A DNA stretch of 64,000 nt from an uncultured Bacteroides sp. (GTDB taxonomy: Bacteria > Bacteroidota > Bacteroidia > Bacteroidales > Bacteroidaceae): positions 163,867 through 227,866 of the forward strand of contig CAMQVH010000002.1 of assembly GCA_947038155.1 (NCBI GenBank), given 5' to 3'. Of the stretch, positions 1 to 9,090 are shown in pieces. Position 1 is the first letter of the stretch; every line of letters starts with the position of its first letter. The notes under the pieces are model-generated. The model had not been told where the DNA came from and ran no database searches. It saw only the letters and a list, made by a program, of their open reading frames with translations. The translations under genes were made by a program, and so were the position numbers.

Positions 1-377
1 ATTACTAGTTCTCCGTATACGTATCCGCCTCCGGCTACTTTAAATTCTAGTTTATAAACGCCCGGAGCCCATCCTTCTATAGAGAAAGAAGTTGTTTGTC
101 CAGAAGCCGTTACCTGACAGACTTCCTGTACTTGTCCATCCACCAGTATTTTCACTTCGCCCAAAGGAGCTGTGAAAATGATTTCTACAATATTATCATC
201 TGTAGAAATAGACGCATTAATAGGTATTACAGGAATAGATCGATTGGTAGTAGTTGGAACCTCTCCCTTTAATACAACAGGCAATTTTCTTTCTACCCGA
301 TCTGTACTCTCAATAGCAATCATATTTCCTGCAATAAATAATGCAGCTAAAAAAGATAAAATAAAACGTACTTTCAT
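1..377 (-). CDS. DUF3244 family secreted protein (partial, C-terminus off the window)
   Basis: The reading frame opens at the ATG at 377 and runs leftward without a stop to the window edge, giving about 125 visible residues. It starts with a signal peptide (MKVRFILSFLAALFIAGNMI). The C-terminal half has short alternating strands (EIIFTAPLGEVKILVDG, then a Gly-rich YVYGELVI end) that resemble the small exported DUF3244 proteins common in Bacteroides, whose function is unknown. A good promoter lies 25 bp upstream, so it is probably its own transcription unit behind the TPR regulator gene. The family call is from pattern memory. Confidence 0.7.
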   Translation of the reverse strand, partial: MKVRFILSFLAALFIAGNMIAIESTDRVERKLPVVLKGEVPTTTNRSIPVIPINASISTDDNIVEIIFTAPLGEVKILVDGQVQEVCQVTASGQTTSFSIEGWAPGVYKLEFKVAGGGYVYGELV

Positions 378-401
378 AACTATATTGCTTTTTTGTTTCG
401 C

Positions 402-432
402 CAAAAGTACGGTATGTATTCGAAAAAACAAA
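402..432 (-). promoter_or_regulatory. Bacteroidetes promoter of the DUF3244 gene
   Basis: Read on the minus strand, the -7 element is TACTTTTG (402-409) and a TTG-type -33 element lies at 429-431, 19 bp away. The expected start site leaves a leader of fewer than 20 nt before the ATG at 377. Confidence 0.6.
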
Positions 433-542
433 AAAAACAACCCGGACAAATTAAGAGAGCAAGCAACATCATAATCAAATGATATTCAACATATTACCAA
501 TATAGCAATTAATATTTACCCGGACAATCCATTTTTTATTTC

Positions 543-2297
543 TCAAAATTCCTTCAAAAAAGTGTCCAAATCATCTTGTGGAGAAATACCTAATCGCCCT
601 TTCAGCCTGCCTTTTGCCCTAGTTACAGAATCAGAAGTAGTATGAAATATACAACTTAGCTCTTCATGGGTCAAACCAAATTTAAGAAAACAACAAATCT
701 CAAGATCATGTTTAGTTAGAGTTGGAGCTCTTTCCAATAAACGACTGACATAATTCCAATAAATTAAATCAAATAGATTGAATAGCTTCTGACGTTCCTC
801 ATTAGAAAGTTTACCTCTTAATGTCCCCTCTTTTATAGCTAGTAGAAGCCGAAATGCATGTATAAATGAACTTGAAGATATGCCAACATTTAATTCACCT
901 CCCAATTCTCTCAAATGTTCCGACAAAGTTTTATTTTGCATGGTTAAAAGAACAATTTTTCCATTAAGTTCTCCTACTTTAGTACGGTTTTCTTCTAACA
1001 TCAAATTTTCCTTTACCACCTGATCTTTTGATATTTGAATATCTTCAATTTCTTGTCGATATCGTTCTATTTCTTCTTCATTATCTTGAATCTGTAATTC
1101 TATCTCAGCTATTTTCTTCTTATTATTCCGATTTTTATAATAATAATAGCACATACATATAACAACAAATAAAAAAGCAATCGTACCCCATAAAATAAAG
1201 TTCGTATATCGTACTTTCATTTGCAAATTATCATTCCGTAGTTTTTCATTCTCATATTTTTTCTGTAAACTTGCTATTAACTCACGGGAATTAAGCTCCT
1301 CCATAGCATTAGTTATGGAATCCGCTAATTCATGATAAACTATTGCCTCTTCAAAATTATCAATGTCCTTTTCTAAGAAGTATAAACAGTCGTAAGCACT
1401 AATCTGTGTATATGCCTTAGAAGAGTTAGCACTCATTTTTAAATATTTTCTAGCATTTTCTGTCTGTCCCATTTGCATATATAAATATCCCAAAGACAAG
1501 CATTCCATATACTTTTTCTCTTCATCAGTTTCTTTTTCATAGGCAGCCAAAAAATAACGTTCTGCTTTAGAAAGTTCTTTCATTGAACGATACAAAATAC
1601 CCAACTCATGCAAAATAGAAATTTCAGACAGATAATCCTTTTGTGTTGCTATTTCCAAAGCATTATTATAGTATAGGGAGCAGCTATCCCATTTAGACTC
1701 AAACAAATAGACTCTAGCTATATTTTGACAAACTCCAATAATAGAAAGAGAATCTTGTAATTGCTTATATACGGTAAGTGCTTCTCTAAAACTCTTCAAA
1801 GCATCATCATACAATTCCTGCTTCCTGTTAATCATACCAACCTCTTCTGCTATCAATGCCAACATTTTATGATCCTTAGTTCTCTCATAAACATCTTTTG
1901 CCGCAAGAAAAGATTTCAAGGCTTCTTCCTCCTTATCCAATTCAAGCATAACTCTTCCATGATAAAATAGAGCCTTTGCATACATTATTGGGGAGGTCTG
2001 AGTTATTGTATAGTAATTCAGAGCTAATGCAATCAACGAATCCGAACTAAACTTCATATAGTTCTTATCCATTGCCTGCGTCATCAGAAGAGCATAAGTC
2101 GCCTGTGACTCACCCCGCAATTTTTCAGGATCATGAATACCTTTTAATAGGTTTAGAGCACTATCCGGACATAGATCCATACACTTTTCCACTTTTGAAA
2201 AAGTCATGTTGAGAGCGTCCGTATCTCTATGACAGGAAACTGCCAAAAAAGAAAGAATAAAGAAAAAAGCAATACGAATAGAAAAGGACGTTTTCAT
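543..2297 (-). CDS. Membrane-anchored TPR sensor with C-terminal LuxR-like HTH
   Basis: A 584-residue protein starting at the ATG at 2297. A TTG further upstream (2318) lies inside the -7 promoter element and is rejected as a start. The signal sequence ends in a lipobox-like LAVSC (Cys22). Several tetratricopeptide-type helical repeats follow over roughly residues 30-340, then one membrane segment (FILWGTIAFLFVVICMC, near residue 370), a long charged coiled coil, and a C-terminal helix-turn-helix (KHDLEICCFLKFGLTHEELS). This is the Bacteroidales layout of periplasmic TPRs joined across the inner membrane to a cytosolic DNA-binding domain. The target is unknown; the DUF3244 gene downstream is a candidate. 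Whether Cys22 is really lipidated is doubtful for a DNA-binding protein. Confidence 0.75.
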   Translation of the reverse strand: MKTSFSIRIAFFFILSFLAVSCHRDTDALNMTFSKVEKCMDLCPDSALNLLKGIHDPEKLRGESQATYALLMTQAMDKNYMKFSSDSLIALALNYYTITQTSPIMYAKALFYHGRVMLELDKEEEALKSFLAAKDVYERTKDHKMLALIAEEVGMINRKQELYDDALKSFREALTVYKQLQDSLSIIGVCQNIARVYLFESKWDSCSLYYNNALEIATQKDYLSEISILHELGILYRSMKELSKAERYFLAAYEKETDEEKKYMECLSLGYLYMQMGQTENARKYLKMSANSSKAYTQISAYDCLYFLEKDIDNFEEAIVYHELADSITNAMEELNSRELIASLQKKYENEKLRNDNLQMKVRYTNFILWGTIAFLFVVICMCYYYYKNRNNKKKIAEIELQIQDNEEEIERYRQEIEDIQISKDQVVKENLMLEENRTKVGELNGKIVLLTMQNKTLSEHLRELGGELNVGISSSSFIHAFRLLLAIKEGTLRGKLSNEERQKLFNLFDLIYWNYVSRLLERAPTLTKHDLEICCFLKFGLTHEELSCIFHTTSDSVTRAKGRLKGRLGISPQDDLDTFLKEF

Positions 2298-2300
2298 CTT

Positions 2301-2340
2301 ATCTTGAGTTTTATGCAAAAATACGCAAAAAACTCAAGAT
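2301..2340 (-). promoter_or_regulatory. 12-bp perfect inverted repeat enclosing a -7 element
   Basis: ATCTTGAGTTTT (2301-2312) pairs perfectly with AAAACTCAAGAT (2329-2340). The 16-nt loop contains, on the minus strand, TATTTTTG (2316-2323), a match to TAnnTTTG. One arm ends directly at the stop codon of the DUF4369 gene and the other ends 3 nt before the ATG of the TPR regulator. It could be an operator, a terminator for the upstream gene, or a translation-blocking hairpin. Confidence 0.6.
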
Positions 2341-3075
2341 TTATTTCTTCGAACCTACATTTTGTTGCATCCGTTGATGCTCTTCTATCAATTGCATGTT
2401 CTCTTTGGCCTTCGTCAAGAACTCTCGCACCATCTTATTACTCTTAAAAGAATAGGGAGCATCCTTTATTATATCATCTATTTGTGGAGTCATAATAGGA
2501 TATGGCAAAGAGCTGCAAAGCATTATAAATACATTAGGTCCTAATACATTTTCATAATTATCCGAGATGAAAGTCTTGACATATTGATTCATCGCTTTCA
2601 TCAGTGAATCTCCTTCTGCAAGTAACTGTTCATGAACTTCTTCCAGATCAGCACCATCCATCACCATACGGGTTTCTTTTCTTTCCAGTTCACCGATGCT
2701 TTCTTCCATTGCATTCTTCTTTGCAATAAAGTCATACAATGCTGTGTTCAAAGGAGTTCCAACCGCTTTAAGGTCGGTATTGCTAATGGTAATAACAATC
2801 TTGCCACTTTCCAACACAACCGGCATGACACTTTCGTCATCCATATAAAGTGTTGTCATTTGTACAGAATCGATTTTCCCTTTCATTGAAAATGATCCAT
2901 GCACTACTTCAGCCGAGTCCAGTTTTGTCCATTCTCCATCCCTCAAAGTCTTCAGATATAACATTTTTCCATCCAGACCATTTACTGAAGATGTTCCTTC
3001 TATCTTATACTTATGAGTACACGAAGCTAGAAAGGGAAGCAAAAGCACAAAAGGCAAAATCTTATTCACGTTCAT
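2341..3075 (-). CDS. DUF4369 lipoprotein
   Basis: A 244-residue protein starting at the ATG at 3075 (MNVNKILPFVLLLPFLASC, lipobox Cys19). The region YKIEGTSSVNGLDGKMLYL, then a LDSAEV..GSFSMKGKIDS stretch, is the pattern of DUF4369, a beta-rich domain usually found at the N-terminus of Bacteroidetes thioredoxin-like lipoproteins. No CxxC thioredoxin domain follows; the C-terminal half is helical and charged. A -7 element TACCTTTG sits at 3097-3104 (minus), and an upstream in-frame TTG lies within it, which fixes the start at 3075. Role unknown. Confidence 0.75.
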   Translation of the reverse strand: MNVNKILPFVLLLPFLASCTHKYKIEGTSSVNGLDGKMLYLKTLRDGEWTKLDSAEVVHGSFSMKGKIDSVQMTTLYMDDESVMPVVLESGKIVITISNTDLKAVGTPLNTALYDFIAKKNAMEESIGELERKETRMVMDGADLEEVHEQLLAEGDSLMKAMNQYVKTFISDNYENVLGPNVFIMLCSSLPYPIMTPQIDDIIKDAPYSFKSNKMVREFLTKAKENMQLIEEHQRMQQNVGSKK

Positions 3076-3096
3076 TGTTTCATTAAATTCTGGGTA

Positions 3097-3104
3097 CAAA
3101 GGTA
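3097..3104 (-). promoter_or_regulatory. -7 element of the DUF4369 gene
   Basis: TACCTTTG on the minus strand, 22 bp upstream of the ATG at 3075. No convincing -33 element was found. Confidence 0.45.
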
Positions 3105-3219
3105 CAACTGATTCGGACTTAAAAGAAACATTTTATCAATATTTAAAACTTGTAAGACTCTTTTCTTTAATAATCCTTATAAACAGAGGTGAGAGATCAT
3201 TTTTTTCATTTAGTTTATC

Positions 3220-3227
3220 TAAATTTG
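3220..3227 (+). promoter_or_regulatory. -7 element very close to the sulfatase maturase ATG
   Basis: TAAATTTG matches TAnnTTTG exactly and ends only 5 nt before the ATG at 3233. With the usual start-site spacing the mRNA would begin at or next to the start codon. Confidence 0.5.
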
Positions 3228-3232
3228 CAGTC

Positions 3233-4477
3233 ATGAAAGCAACAACTTATGCACCTTTTGCCAAACCGCTTTATGTCATGGTAAAGCCCGTGGGAGCCGT
3301 ATGCAACCTCGCATGCGAATACTGCTATTATTTGGAAAAGGCAAATCTATACAAAGAAAACCCAAAACATGTAATGAGCGATGAGCTACTGGAAAAGTTT
3401 ATCGACGAGTATATCAACTCTCAAACCATGCCTCAAGTGCTTTTTACCTGGCACGGTGGAGAAACGCTGATGCGTCCGCTTTCTTTTTATAAAAAGGCGA
3501 TGGAGCTGCAAAAGAAATACGCCCGCGGACGTACGATTGACAATTGTATCCAGACGAATGGAACCTTGCTTACAGACGAATGGTGCGAGTTCTTCCGTGA
3601 AAACAACTGGCTGGTAGGGGTTTCCATTGATGGCCCGCAAGAGTTTCATGACGAATACCGCAAGAACAAAATGGGCAAACCTTCTTTCGTCAAAGTAATG
3701 CAAGGGATCAATCTCCTGAAAAAACATGGAGTAGAATGGAACGCTATGGCTGTTGTGAACGATTTCAATGCCGAATATCCATTAGACTTTTATAATTTCT
3801 TCAAAGAAATAGATTGCCATTATATTCAGTTCGCTCCGATTGTTGAACGCATTGTTTCACATCAGGACGGTCGTCATCTTGCCTCTCTGGCAGAAGGTAA
3901 AGAAGGGGCATTGGCTGATTTTTCCGTAAGTCCGGAACAATGGGGTAACTTTCTCTGTACAATTTTTGATGAATGGGTAAAAGAAGATGTGGGCAAATTC
4001 TTCATACAGATATTCGATTCCACATTGGCTAACTGGATGGGCGAGCAACCGGGCGTATGTACAATGGCGAAGCATTGCGGACATGCCGGCGTTATGGAAT
4101 TCAACGGAGACGTATACTCTTGTGACCACTTCGTATTCCCGGAATATAAATTGGGAAATATCTATAGCCAGACTTTGGTGGAAATGATGCATAGTGAACG
4201 ACAGCATAACTTCGGGACAATGAAATACCAATCACTCCCAACCCAATGCAAGGAGTGCGACTTTCTATTTGCCTGCAACGGAGAATGTCCAAAGAACCGC
4301 TTCAGTCGGACAGCGGACGGCGAACCCGGCCTAAACTATCTGTGCAAAGGATATTACCAATACTTTCAGCATGTAGCTCCCTATATGGATTTCATGAAAA
4401 AAGAATTAATGAATCAACAGGCTCCTGCCAATATCATGAAAGCACTAAAAGACGGAAGTTTAAAAATAGAATATTAA
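3233..4477 (+). CDS. anSME: Anaerobic sulfatase-maturating enzyme (radical SAM, SPASM)
   Basis: A 414-residue enzyme that oxidises a Cys or Ser in sulfatases to formylglycine, activating them under anoxia; cytoplasmic. The radical-SAM motif CNLACEYC places Cys24, Cys28 and Cys31 on the 4Fe-4S cluster that cleaves S-adenosylmethionine. The C-terminal third holds the Cys-rich auxiliary-cluster region ([33 protein letters not shown]). Length and cysteine positions match the B. thetaiotaomicron enzyme, also called chuR for its effect on chondroitin and heparin use. The following peptidase genes lie on the same strand 31 bp away, so co-transcription is possible, though no functional link is evident. 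Confidence 0.95.
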   Translation: MKATTYAPFAKPLYVMVKPVGAVCNLACEYCYYLEKANLYKENPKHVMSDELLEKFIDEYINSQTMPQVLFTWHGGETLMRPLSFYKKAMELQKKYARGRTIDNCIQTNGTLLTDEWCEFFRENNWLVGVSIDGPQEFHDEYRKNKMGKPSFVKVMQGINLLKKHGVEWNAMAVVNDFNAEYPLDFYNFFKEIDCHYIQFAPIVERIVSHQDGRHLASLAEGKEGALADFSVSPEQWGNFLCTIFDEWVKEDVGKFFIQIFDSTLANWMGEQPGVCTMAKHCGHAGVMEFNGDVYSCDHFVFPEYKLGNIYSQTLVEMMHSERQHNFGTMKYQSLPTQCKECDFLFACNGECPKNRFSRTADGEPGLNYLCKGYYQYFQHVAPYMDFMKKELMNQQAPANIMKALKDGSLKIEY

Positions 4478-4508
4478 CATCATAATTTATAATTGTTATC
4501 ATAAAGTA

Positions 4509-6668
4509 ATGAACAGACTAAGACTTTATTTATTAGCGCTGACAGCGCTGCTGGTATGTACCGTAAAAGCGGACGAAGGTATGTGGTTATTGCAACTAAT
4601 GCAACAGCAACATTCCATAGATATGATGAAGAAGCAAGGATTAAAACTGGAAGCCCAGGATTTATATAATCCCAATGGTGTCTCTTTGAAAGATGCAGTC
4701 GGTATATTCGGAGGAGGATGTACAGGAGAAATCATTTCACCGGAAGGCTTGATCCTGACTAACCATCACTGCGGTTATTCTTCTATCCAGCAACACAGTA
4801 GTGTAGAACACGATTATCTGACAGATGGCTTTTGGGCTACATCCAGAGACAAGGAACTGCCTACTCCGGGACTAAAGTTCACCTTCATCGAACGTATCGA
4901 AGATATAACAGATATTGTGAATGCTAAAATCGCCGCCAAAGAGATTACAGAATCCCAGTCATTCACCGGTGCTTTCCTTGAAGGACTGGCTAAAGAACTC
5001 TATGAAAAAAGTGACCTGAAAGATAAGAAAGGAATTGTACCGCAAGCCCTTCCTTTCTACGCAGGAAACAAATTCTACCTGTTCTACAAGAAAATATATC
5101 CGGATGTACGTATGGTTGCCGCTCCTCCTTCTTCAGTAGGTAAATTCGGTGGCGAAACAGACAACTGGATGTGGCCCCGTCATACCGGTGACTTCTCCAT
5201 GTTCCGTATCTATGCAGATGCCAACGGAGAGCCGGCTGAATACAGTGCAAGCAATACTCCGCTGAAAACGAAGAAACATCTGTCAATCTCCATCAAAGGT
5301 TTAAAAGAAGGAGACTATGCAATGATCATGGGATTCCCCGGAAGAACCAGCCGTTATCTGACTGTGTCAGAAGTAAAAGAACGCATGGAATCAACCAATG
5401 AACCGCGTATCCGCATTCGTGGTGCACGCCTGGCTGTTTTGAAAGAAGTGATGAACGCCAGCGATAAAATCCGTATTCAGTATGCAAACAAATATGCAGG
5501 CTCCAGTAACTACTGGAAAAACTCGATCGGAATGAACAAAGCGATCATTGACAATGACGTATTGGGCACTAAAGCAGAACAGGAAGCTAAATTTGCAGAA
5601 TTTGCAAAGGCACAAAACAATACCGAATATGCCAATGTTGTGAAAAAGATCGATGATCTGGTAGCACAAACAGCTCCTCTCAATTATCAACTGACTTGCC
5701 TGACTGAAGTTTTCTTCGGAGCTATCGAATTTGGTAACTCAATGTTAACTAAAACACGGGAAGCTTTGGTTGATAAAAACGACTCTCTGATCAAAGTTCG
5801 TCTGGAAGGTCTGAAAGAAAACTTCAAAAGCATCCATAACAAAGACTATGATCATGAAGTAGACCGCAAAGTAGCTAAAGTACTGCTTCCTCTCTATGCA
5901 GAAATGATTCCGGCAAACCAACGCCCTGCTATCTATAAAGTGATCGAACAGAAATATAAAGGAGACTACAATAAGTTCGTAGACGACATGTACGACAAGT
6001 CTATTTTTGCTAATCAGGCTAACTTTGATAAATTCCTCAAAAAGCCGACAGTAAAAGCTATTGATGAGGATCTGGCTTTGCAATATGCTCAATCCAAATA
6101 CGATCAATACGGCAATCTCCTTGATCAGCTAAAAGAGCTGGACAAAGAACTTGCTCTGCTCCACAAAACTTACATCCGCGGTTTAGGTGAAATGAAATTA
6201 CCTGTTCCTTCATATCCGGACGCAAACTTCACCATTCGTCTGACCTATGGTAACGTAAAACCATATGATCCGAAAGATGGCGTGCACTATAACTATTACA
6301 CAACAACAAAAGGTATTCTTGAAAAAGAAAATCCGGAAGATCGCGAATTTGTGGTACCGGCCAAGTTGAAAGAACTTATAGAAAAGAAAGACTACGGTCG
6401 TTATGCATTACCTAACGGTGATATGCCTGTCTGCTTCCTGTCAACCAATGACATTACCGGTGGTAACTCCGGCAGTCCGGTATTGAACGAAAACGGAGAA
6501 TTGATCGGCTGTGCATTCGATGGCAACTGGGAATCTCTGAGTGGTGATATTAACTTTGATAACAACCTGCAACGTTGTATCAATCTTGATATCCGCTATG
6601 TCTTGTTTATCCTTGAGAAATTAGGTAACTGCGGCCATCTGATTAATGAAATGACTATCGTAGAATAA
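4509..6668 (+). CDS. S46 dipeptidyl-peptidase, DPP7-type
   Basis: A 719-residue exported serine peptidase that removes dipeptides from peptide N-termini in the periplasm. A signal peptide is present (first ~21 residues, ending VKADEG). The His motif TNHHCGY is at residues 84-90, a [13 protein letters not shown] motif follows mid-protein, and the nucleophile Ser654 lies in GGNSGSP. The residue 18 positions after this Ser sets S1 specificity in the family: here it is Gly672, as in DPP7, which prefers hydrophobic or bulky penultimate residues. The gene abuts the next one, whose ATG begins directly after this TAA, which indicates an operon and probably coupled translation. Confidence 0.92.
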   Translation: MNRLRLYLLALTALLVCTVKADEGMWLLQLMQQQHSIDMMKKQGLKLEAQDLYNPNGVSLKDAVGIFGGGCTGEIISPEGLILTNHHCGYSSIQQHSSVEHDYLTDGFWATSRDKELPTPGLKFTFIERIEDITDIVNAKIAAKEITESQSFTGAFLEGLAKELYEKSDLKDKKGIVPQALPFYAGNKFYLFYKKIYPDVRMVAAPPSSVGKFGGETDNWMWPRHTGDFSMFRIYADANGEPAEYSASNTPLKTKKHLSISIKGLKEGDYAMIMGFPGRTSRYLTVSEVKERMESTNEPRIRIRGARLAVLKEVMNASDKIRIQYANKYAGSSNYWKNSIGMNKAIIDNDVLGTKAEQEAKFAEFAKAQNNTEYANVVKKIDDLVAQTAPLNYQLTCLTEVFFGAIEFGNSMLTKTREALVDKNDSLIKVRLEGLKENFKSIHNKDYDHEVDRKVAKVLLPLYAEMIPANQRPAIYKVIEQKYKGDYNKFVDDMYDKSIFANQANFDKFLKKPTVKAIDEDLALQYAQSKYDQYGNLLDQLKELDKELALLHKTYIRGLGEMKLPVPSYPDANFTIRLTYGNVKPYDPKDGVHYNYYTTTKGILEKENPEDREFVVPAKLKELIEKKDYGRYALPNGDMPVCFLSTNDITGGNSGSPVLNENGELIGCAFDGNWESLSGDINFDNNLQRCINLDIRYVLFILEKLGNCGHLINEMTIVE

Positions 6669-8825
6669 ATGAGAAAACAAATTATATTTGCTATTTTTTC
6701 ACTGGCAACTCTTAGCATCCACGCCGATGAAGGTATGTGGATGCTAACTGACCTGAAAGCACAAAATGCAGTTGCCATGCGGGAACTCGGTCTGGAGATT
6801 CCTGTTGAAGAGGTATATAATGCCAATGGCATCTCTCTGAAAGATGCTGTTGTACACTTCGGCGGCGGATGTACCGGAGAAGTCATTTCTTCTGAAGGAC
6901 TGGTACTTACCAACCATCATTGTGGTTACGGAGCTATCCAACAACATAGTAATGTAGAGCATGATTACCTGACAGAAGGATTTTGGGCCATGAACCGTGA
7001 TGCAGAACTTCCCACACCGGGATTGACCGTCACTTTTATCGACCGTATCCTTGATGTAACCAGTTACGTAAACGATCAGTTGAAAAAAGATGAAGATCCG
7101 AATGGTACTAATTATTTGTCGCCAAGTTACCTGAGCAAAGTGGCAGAACGCTTCGCTAAAGATGAAAATATAGAAGTCACCCCTGCAACCAAACTTGAAC
7201 TTAAAGCTTTTTACGGAGGAAATAAATATTATATGTTTGTAAAGACCGTATACAGCGATATTCGCATGGTAGGTGCTCCCCCCTCTTCTATCGGTAAATT
7301 CGGAGCCGACACAGACAACTGGATGTGGCCCCGCCATACCGGAGATTTTTCCCTCTTCCGCATCTATGCTGATAAAAACGGCAAACCTGCCGCATATTCT
7401 AGAGACAATGTTCCTTTGCAGGTCAAAAAACATTTGAAAATCAGCATTGCCGGAGTACAGGAAGGTGACTTCACCTTTGTTATGGGATTCCCGGGACGTA
7501 ACTGGCGATATATGATTTCCGACGAAGTGGAAGAGCGTATGCAGACTACCAACTTTATGCGTCAACATGTACGCAGTGCCCGTCAGAAAGTTCTGATGGA
7601 GCAGATGCTGAAAGATCCTGCCGTACGAATCCATTATGCAAGTAAGTATGCATCTTCAGCCAATTACTGGAAAAATGCAATTGGTATGAACGAAGGATTA
7701 GTACGTCTCAAAGTACTGGATACCAAACGTAAGCAACAAGAAGAACTCTTGGCCCGTGGCCGCGAAAAAGGTGATGATTCTTATCAGAAGGCATTTGATG
7801 AAATACGTTCTATCGTTGCTCATCGACGGGATGCGCTCTATCACCAACAAGCCCTTAACGAAGCACTTGTCACAGCACTTGACTTTATGCGCCTCCCTTC
7901 TACGACTGAAATGGTCACTGCCCTTAAGTCAAAAGACAAAGAACAAATAAAAACAGCTACCGAAAACCTGAAACAAGCCGGTGAAAAATACTTTGCCTCT
8001 GTTCCCTTCCCGGAAGTAGAGCGAATGGTTGCCAAAACCATGCTGCAAACTTATGCCAATTACATTCCGGAGGAACAACGAATCAATATTTTCGAGATCA
8101 TAAACTCACGTTTCAAAGGAAATATAGATTCATTTGTAGATGCTTGTTTTGAATATTCGATTTTTGGTAATCCCAAGAACTTTGAAAAGTTTATCAAAAA
8201 GCCAAGCTTATATAAGATAGGTCATGACTGGATGGTGCTTTTCAAATACTCCATCACAGATGGAATATTGAAAACTGCCATTGCCATGAAAGAGGCCAAT
8301 CAGAACTACGACACTGCTCATAAGGTATGGGTAAAAGGAATGATGGACATGAGACAGGAAAAAGGAATACCTATCTATCCGGACGCCAATTCAACCTTAC
8401 GACTGACTTACGGACAGGTACTTTCTTACGAACCTGCCGACGGAGTAGTTTATGACGCTCATACTACACTCAAAGGAGTTATGGAGAAAGAAGATCCAGG
8501 AAACTGGGAATTTGTAGTTCCGCAGAAGTTGAAGGAACTATATAAAGCCAGAGACTATGGACGCTATGGTAAAGACGGTGAAATGCCTGTCTGCTTTATT
8601 GTTAATACTGATAATACAGGAGGAAACTCCGGCAGTCCGGTATTCAATAGCAAAGGACAACTAGTGGGCACAGCTTTCGACCGCAACTATGAAGGTCTGA
8701 CCGGAGACATCGCTTTCCGCCCCTCCTCACAACGTGCCGCCTGTGTAGATATCCGCTATACCTTATTTATTATCGATAAATATGCAGGAGCCTCCCACAT
8801 TATTGATGAACTGAGTATTGAATAA
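6669..8825 (+). CDS. S46 dipeptidyl-peptidase, DPP11-type (Asp/Glu-specific)
   Basis: A 718-residue paralogue of the preceding peptidase with the same architecture: signal peptide (MRKQIIFAIFSLATLSIHA), [20 protein letters not shown], and Ser654 in GGNSGSP. Eighteen residues after Ser654 is Arg672 (AFDRNYEG), the hallmark of DPP11, where the Arg binds acidic P1 side chains. Together the two enzymes would cover hydrophobic and acidic dipeptides released from oligopeptides in the periplasm. The gene is followed by an inverted short-repeat array that probably terminates transcription. Confidence 0.92.
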   Translation: MRKQIIFAIFSLATLSIHADEGMWMLTDLKAQNAVAMRELGLEIPVEEVYNANGISLKDAVVHFGGGCTGEVISSEGLVLTNHHCGYGAIQQHSNVEHDYLTEGFWAMNRDAELPTPGLTVTFIDRILDVTSYVNDQLKKDEDPNGTNYLSPSYLSKVAERFAKDENIEVTPATKLELKAFYGGNKYYMFVKTVYSDIRMVGAPPSSIGKFGADTDNWMWPRHTGDFSLFRIYADKNGKPAAYSRDNVPLQVKKHLKISIAGVQEGDFTFVMGFPGRNWRYMISDEVEERMQTTNFMRQHVRSARQKVLMEQMLKDPAVRIHYASKYASSANYWKNAIGMNEGLVRLKVLDTKRKQQEELLARGREKGDDSYQKAFDEIRSIVAHRRDALYHQQALNEALVTALDFMRLPSTTEMVTALKSKDKEQIKTATENLKQAGEKYFASVPFPEVERMVAKTMLQTYANYIPEEQRINIFEIINSRFKGNIDSFVDACFEYSIFGNPKNFEKFIKKPSLYKIGHDWMVLFKYSITDGILKTAIAMKEANQNYDTAHKVWVKGMMDMRQEKGIPIYPDANSTLRLTYGQVLSYEPADGVVYDAHTTLKGVMEKEDPGNWEFVVPQKLKELYKARDYGRYGKDGEMPVCFIVNTDNTGGNSGSPVFNSKGQLVGTAFDRNYEGLTGDIAFRPSSQRAACVDIRYTLFIIDKYAGASHIIDELSIE

Positions 8826-8914
8826 ATGGATAATGAAAAATGGATAATGGAAAATCTCTATGCAGAATGGCATCATCAATTCTCCATTATCCATTTTCCA
8901 TTATCCATTAAATA
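8824..8914. repeat. Inverted array of AATGGATAATG units between convergent genes
   Basis: The left arm (about 8824-8855) carries two copies of AATGGATAATG with A-rich spacers. The right arm (about 8880-8913) carries the same units in reverse complement. The arms can fold into a hairpin of about 30 bp around a 24-nt loop. It sits exactly between the DPP11 stop and the stop of the convergent HicB-like gene, so it is a plausible two-way terminator. Confidence 0.7.
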
Positions 8915-9090
8915 AACTCTTCTACCATATACATCTCATCTATCATTTCATTCATTGTTTCCTGCAAATTCAACACAGCTTCTTCAGGAGACTCTCCGTA
9001 AGCATTACATTGCATATTCACAGTCAACCAGGCATAATATCCGCCGTCTGACGCCCGCTCAAGTACGTAATCTGTTTTATTCAGTTTCAT
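8908..9090 (-). CDS. HicB-like small protein
   Basis: Sixty residues: a strand pair (YVLERASDGGYYAWLTVN), then GESPEEAVLNLQETMNEMIDE and an acidic tail. This matches the core of the HicB/UPF0150 fold, a degraded RNase-H-like domain. There is no attached DNA-binding domain and no HicA toxin gene beside it, so it is unlikely to be a working antitoxin. Its ATG overlaps the TGA of the upstream glycosyltransferase (ATGA, 9087-9090), so the two are translationally coupled. Function unknown. Confidence 0.6.
   Translation of the reverse strand: MKLNKTDYVLERASDGGYYAWLTVNMQCNAYGESPEEAVLNLQETMNEMIDEMYMVEEFI

Noticed and set aside
6744..7634. 296-codon minus-strand open frame inside the DPP11 gene
   Set aside because: Antisense to a gene with all catalytic motifs; no domain-like pattern.
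8908..9090. HicAB toxin-antitoxin system
   Set aside because: No HicA-like gene on either side and no DNA-binding domain; the neighbour is a coupled glycosyltransferase.
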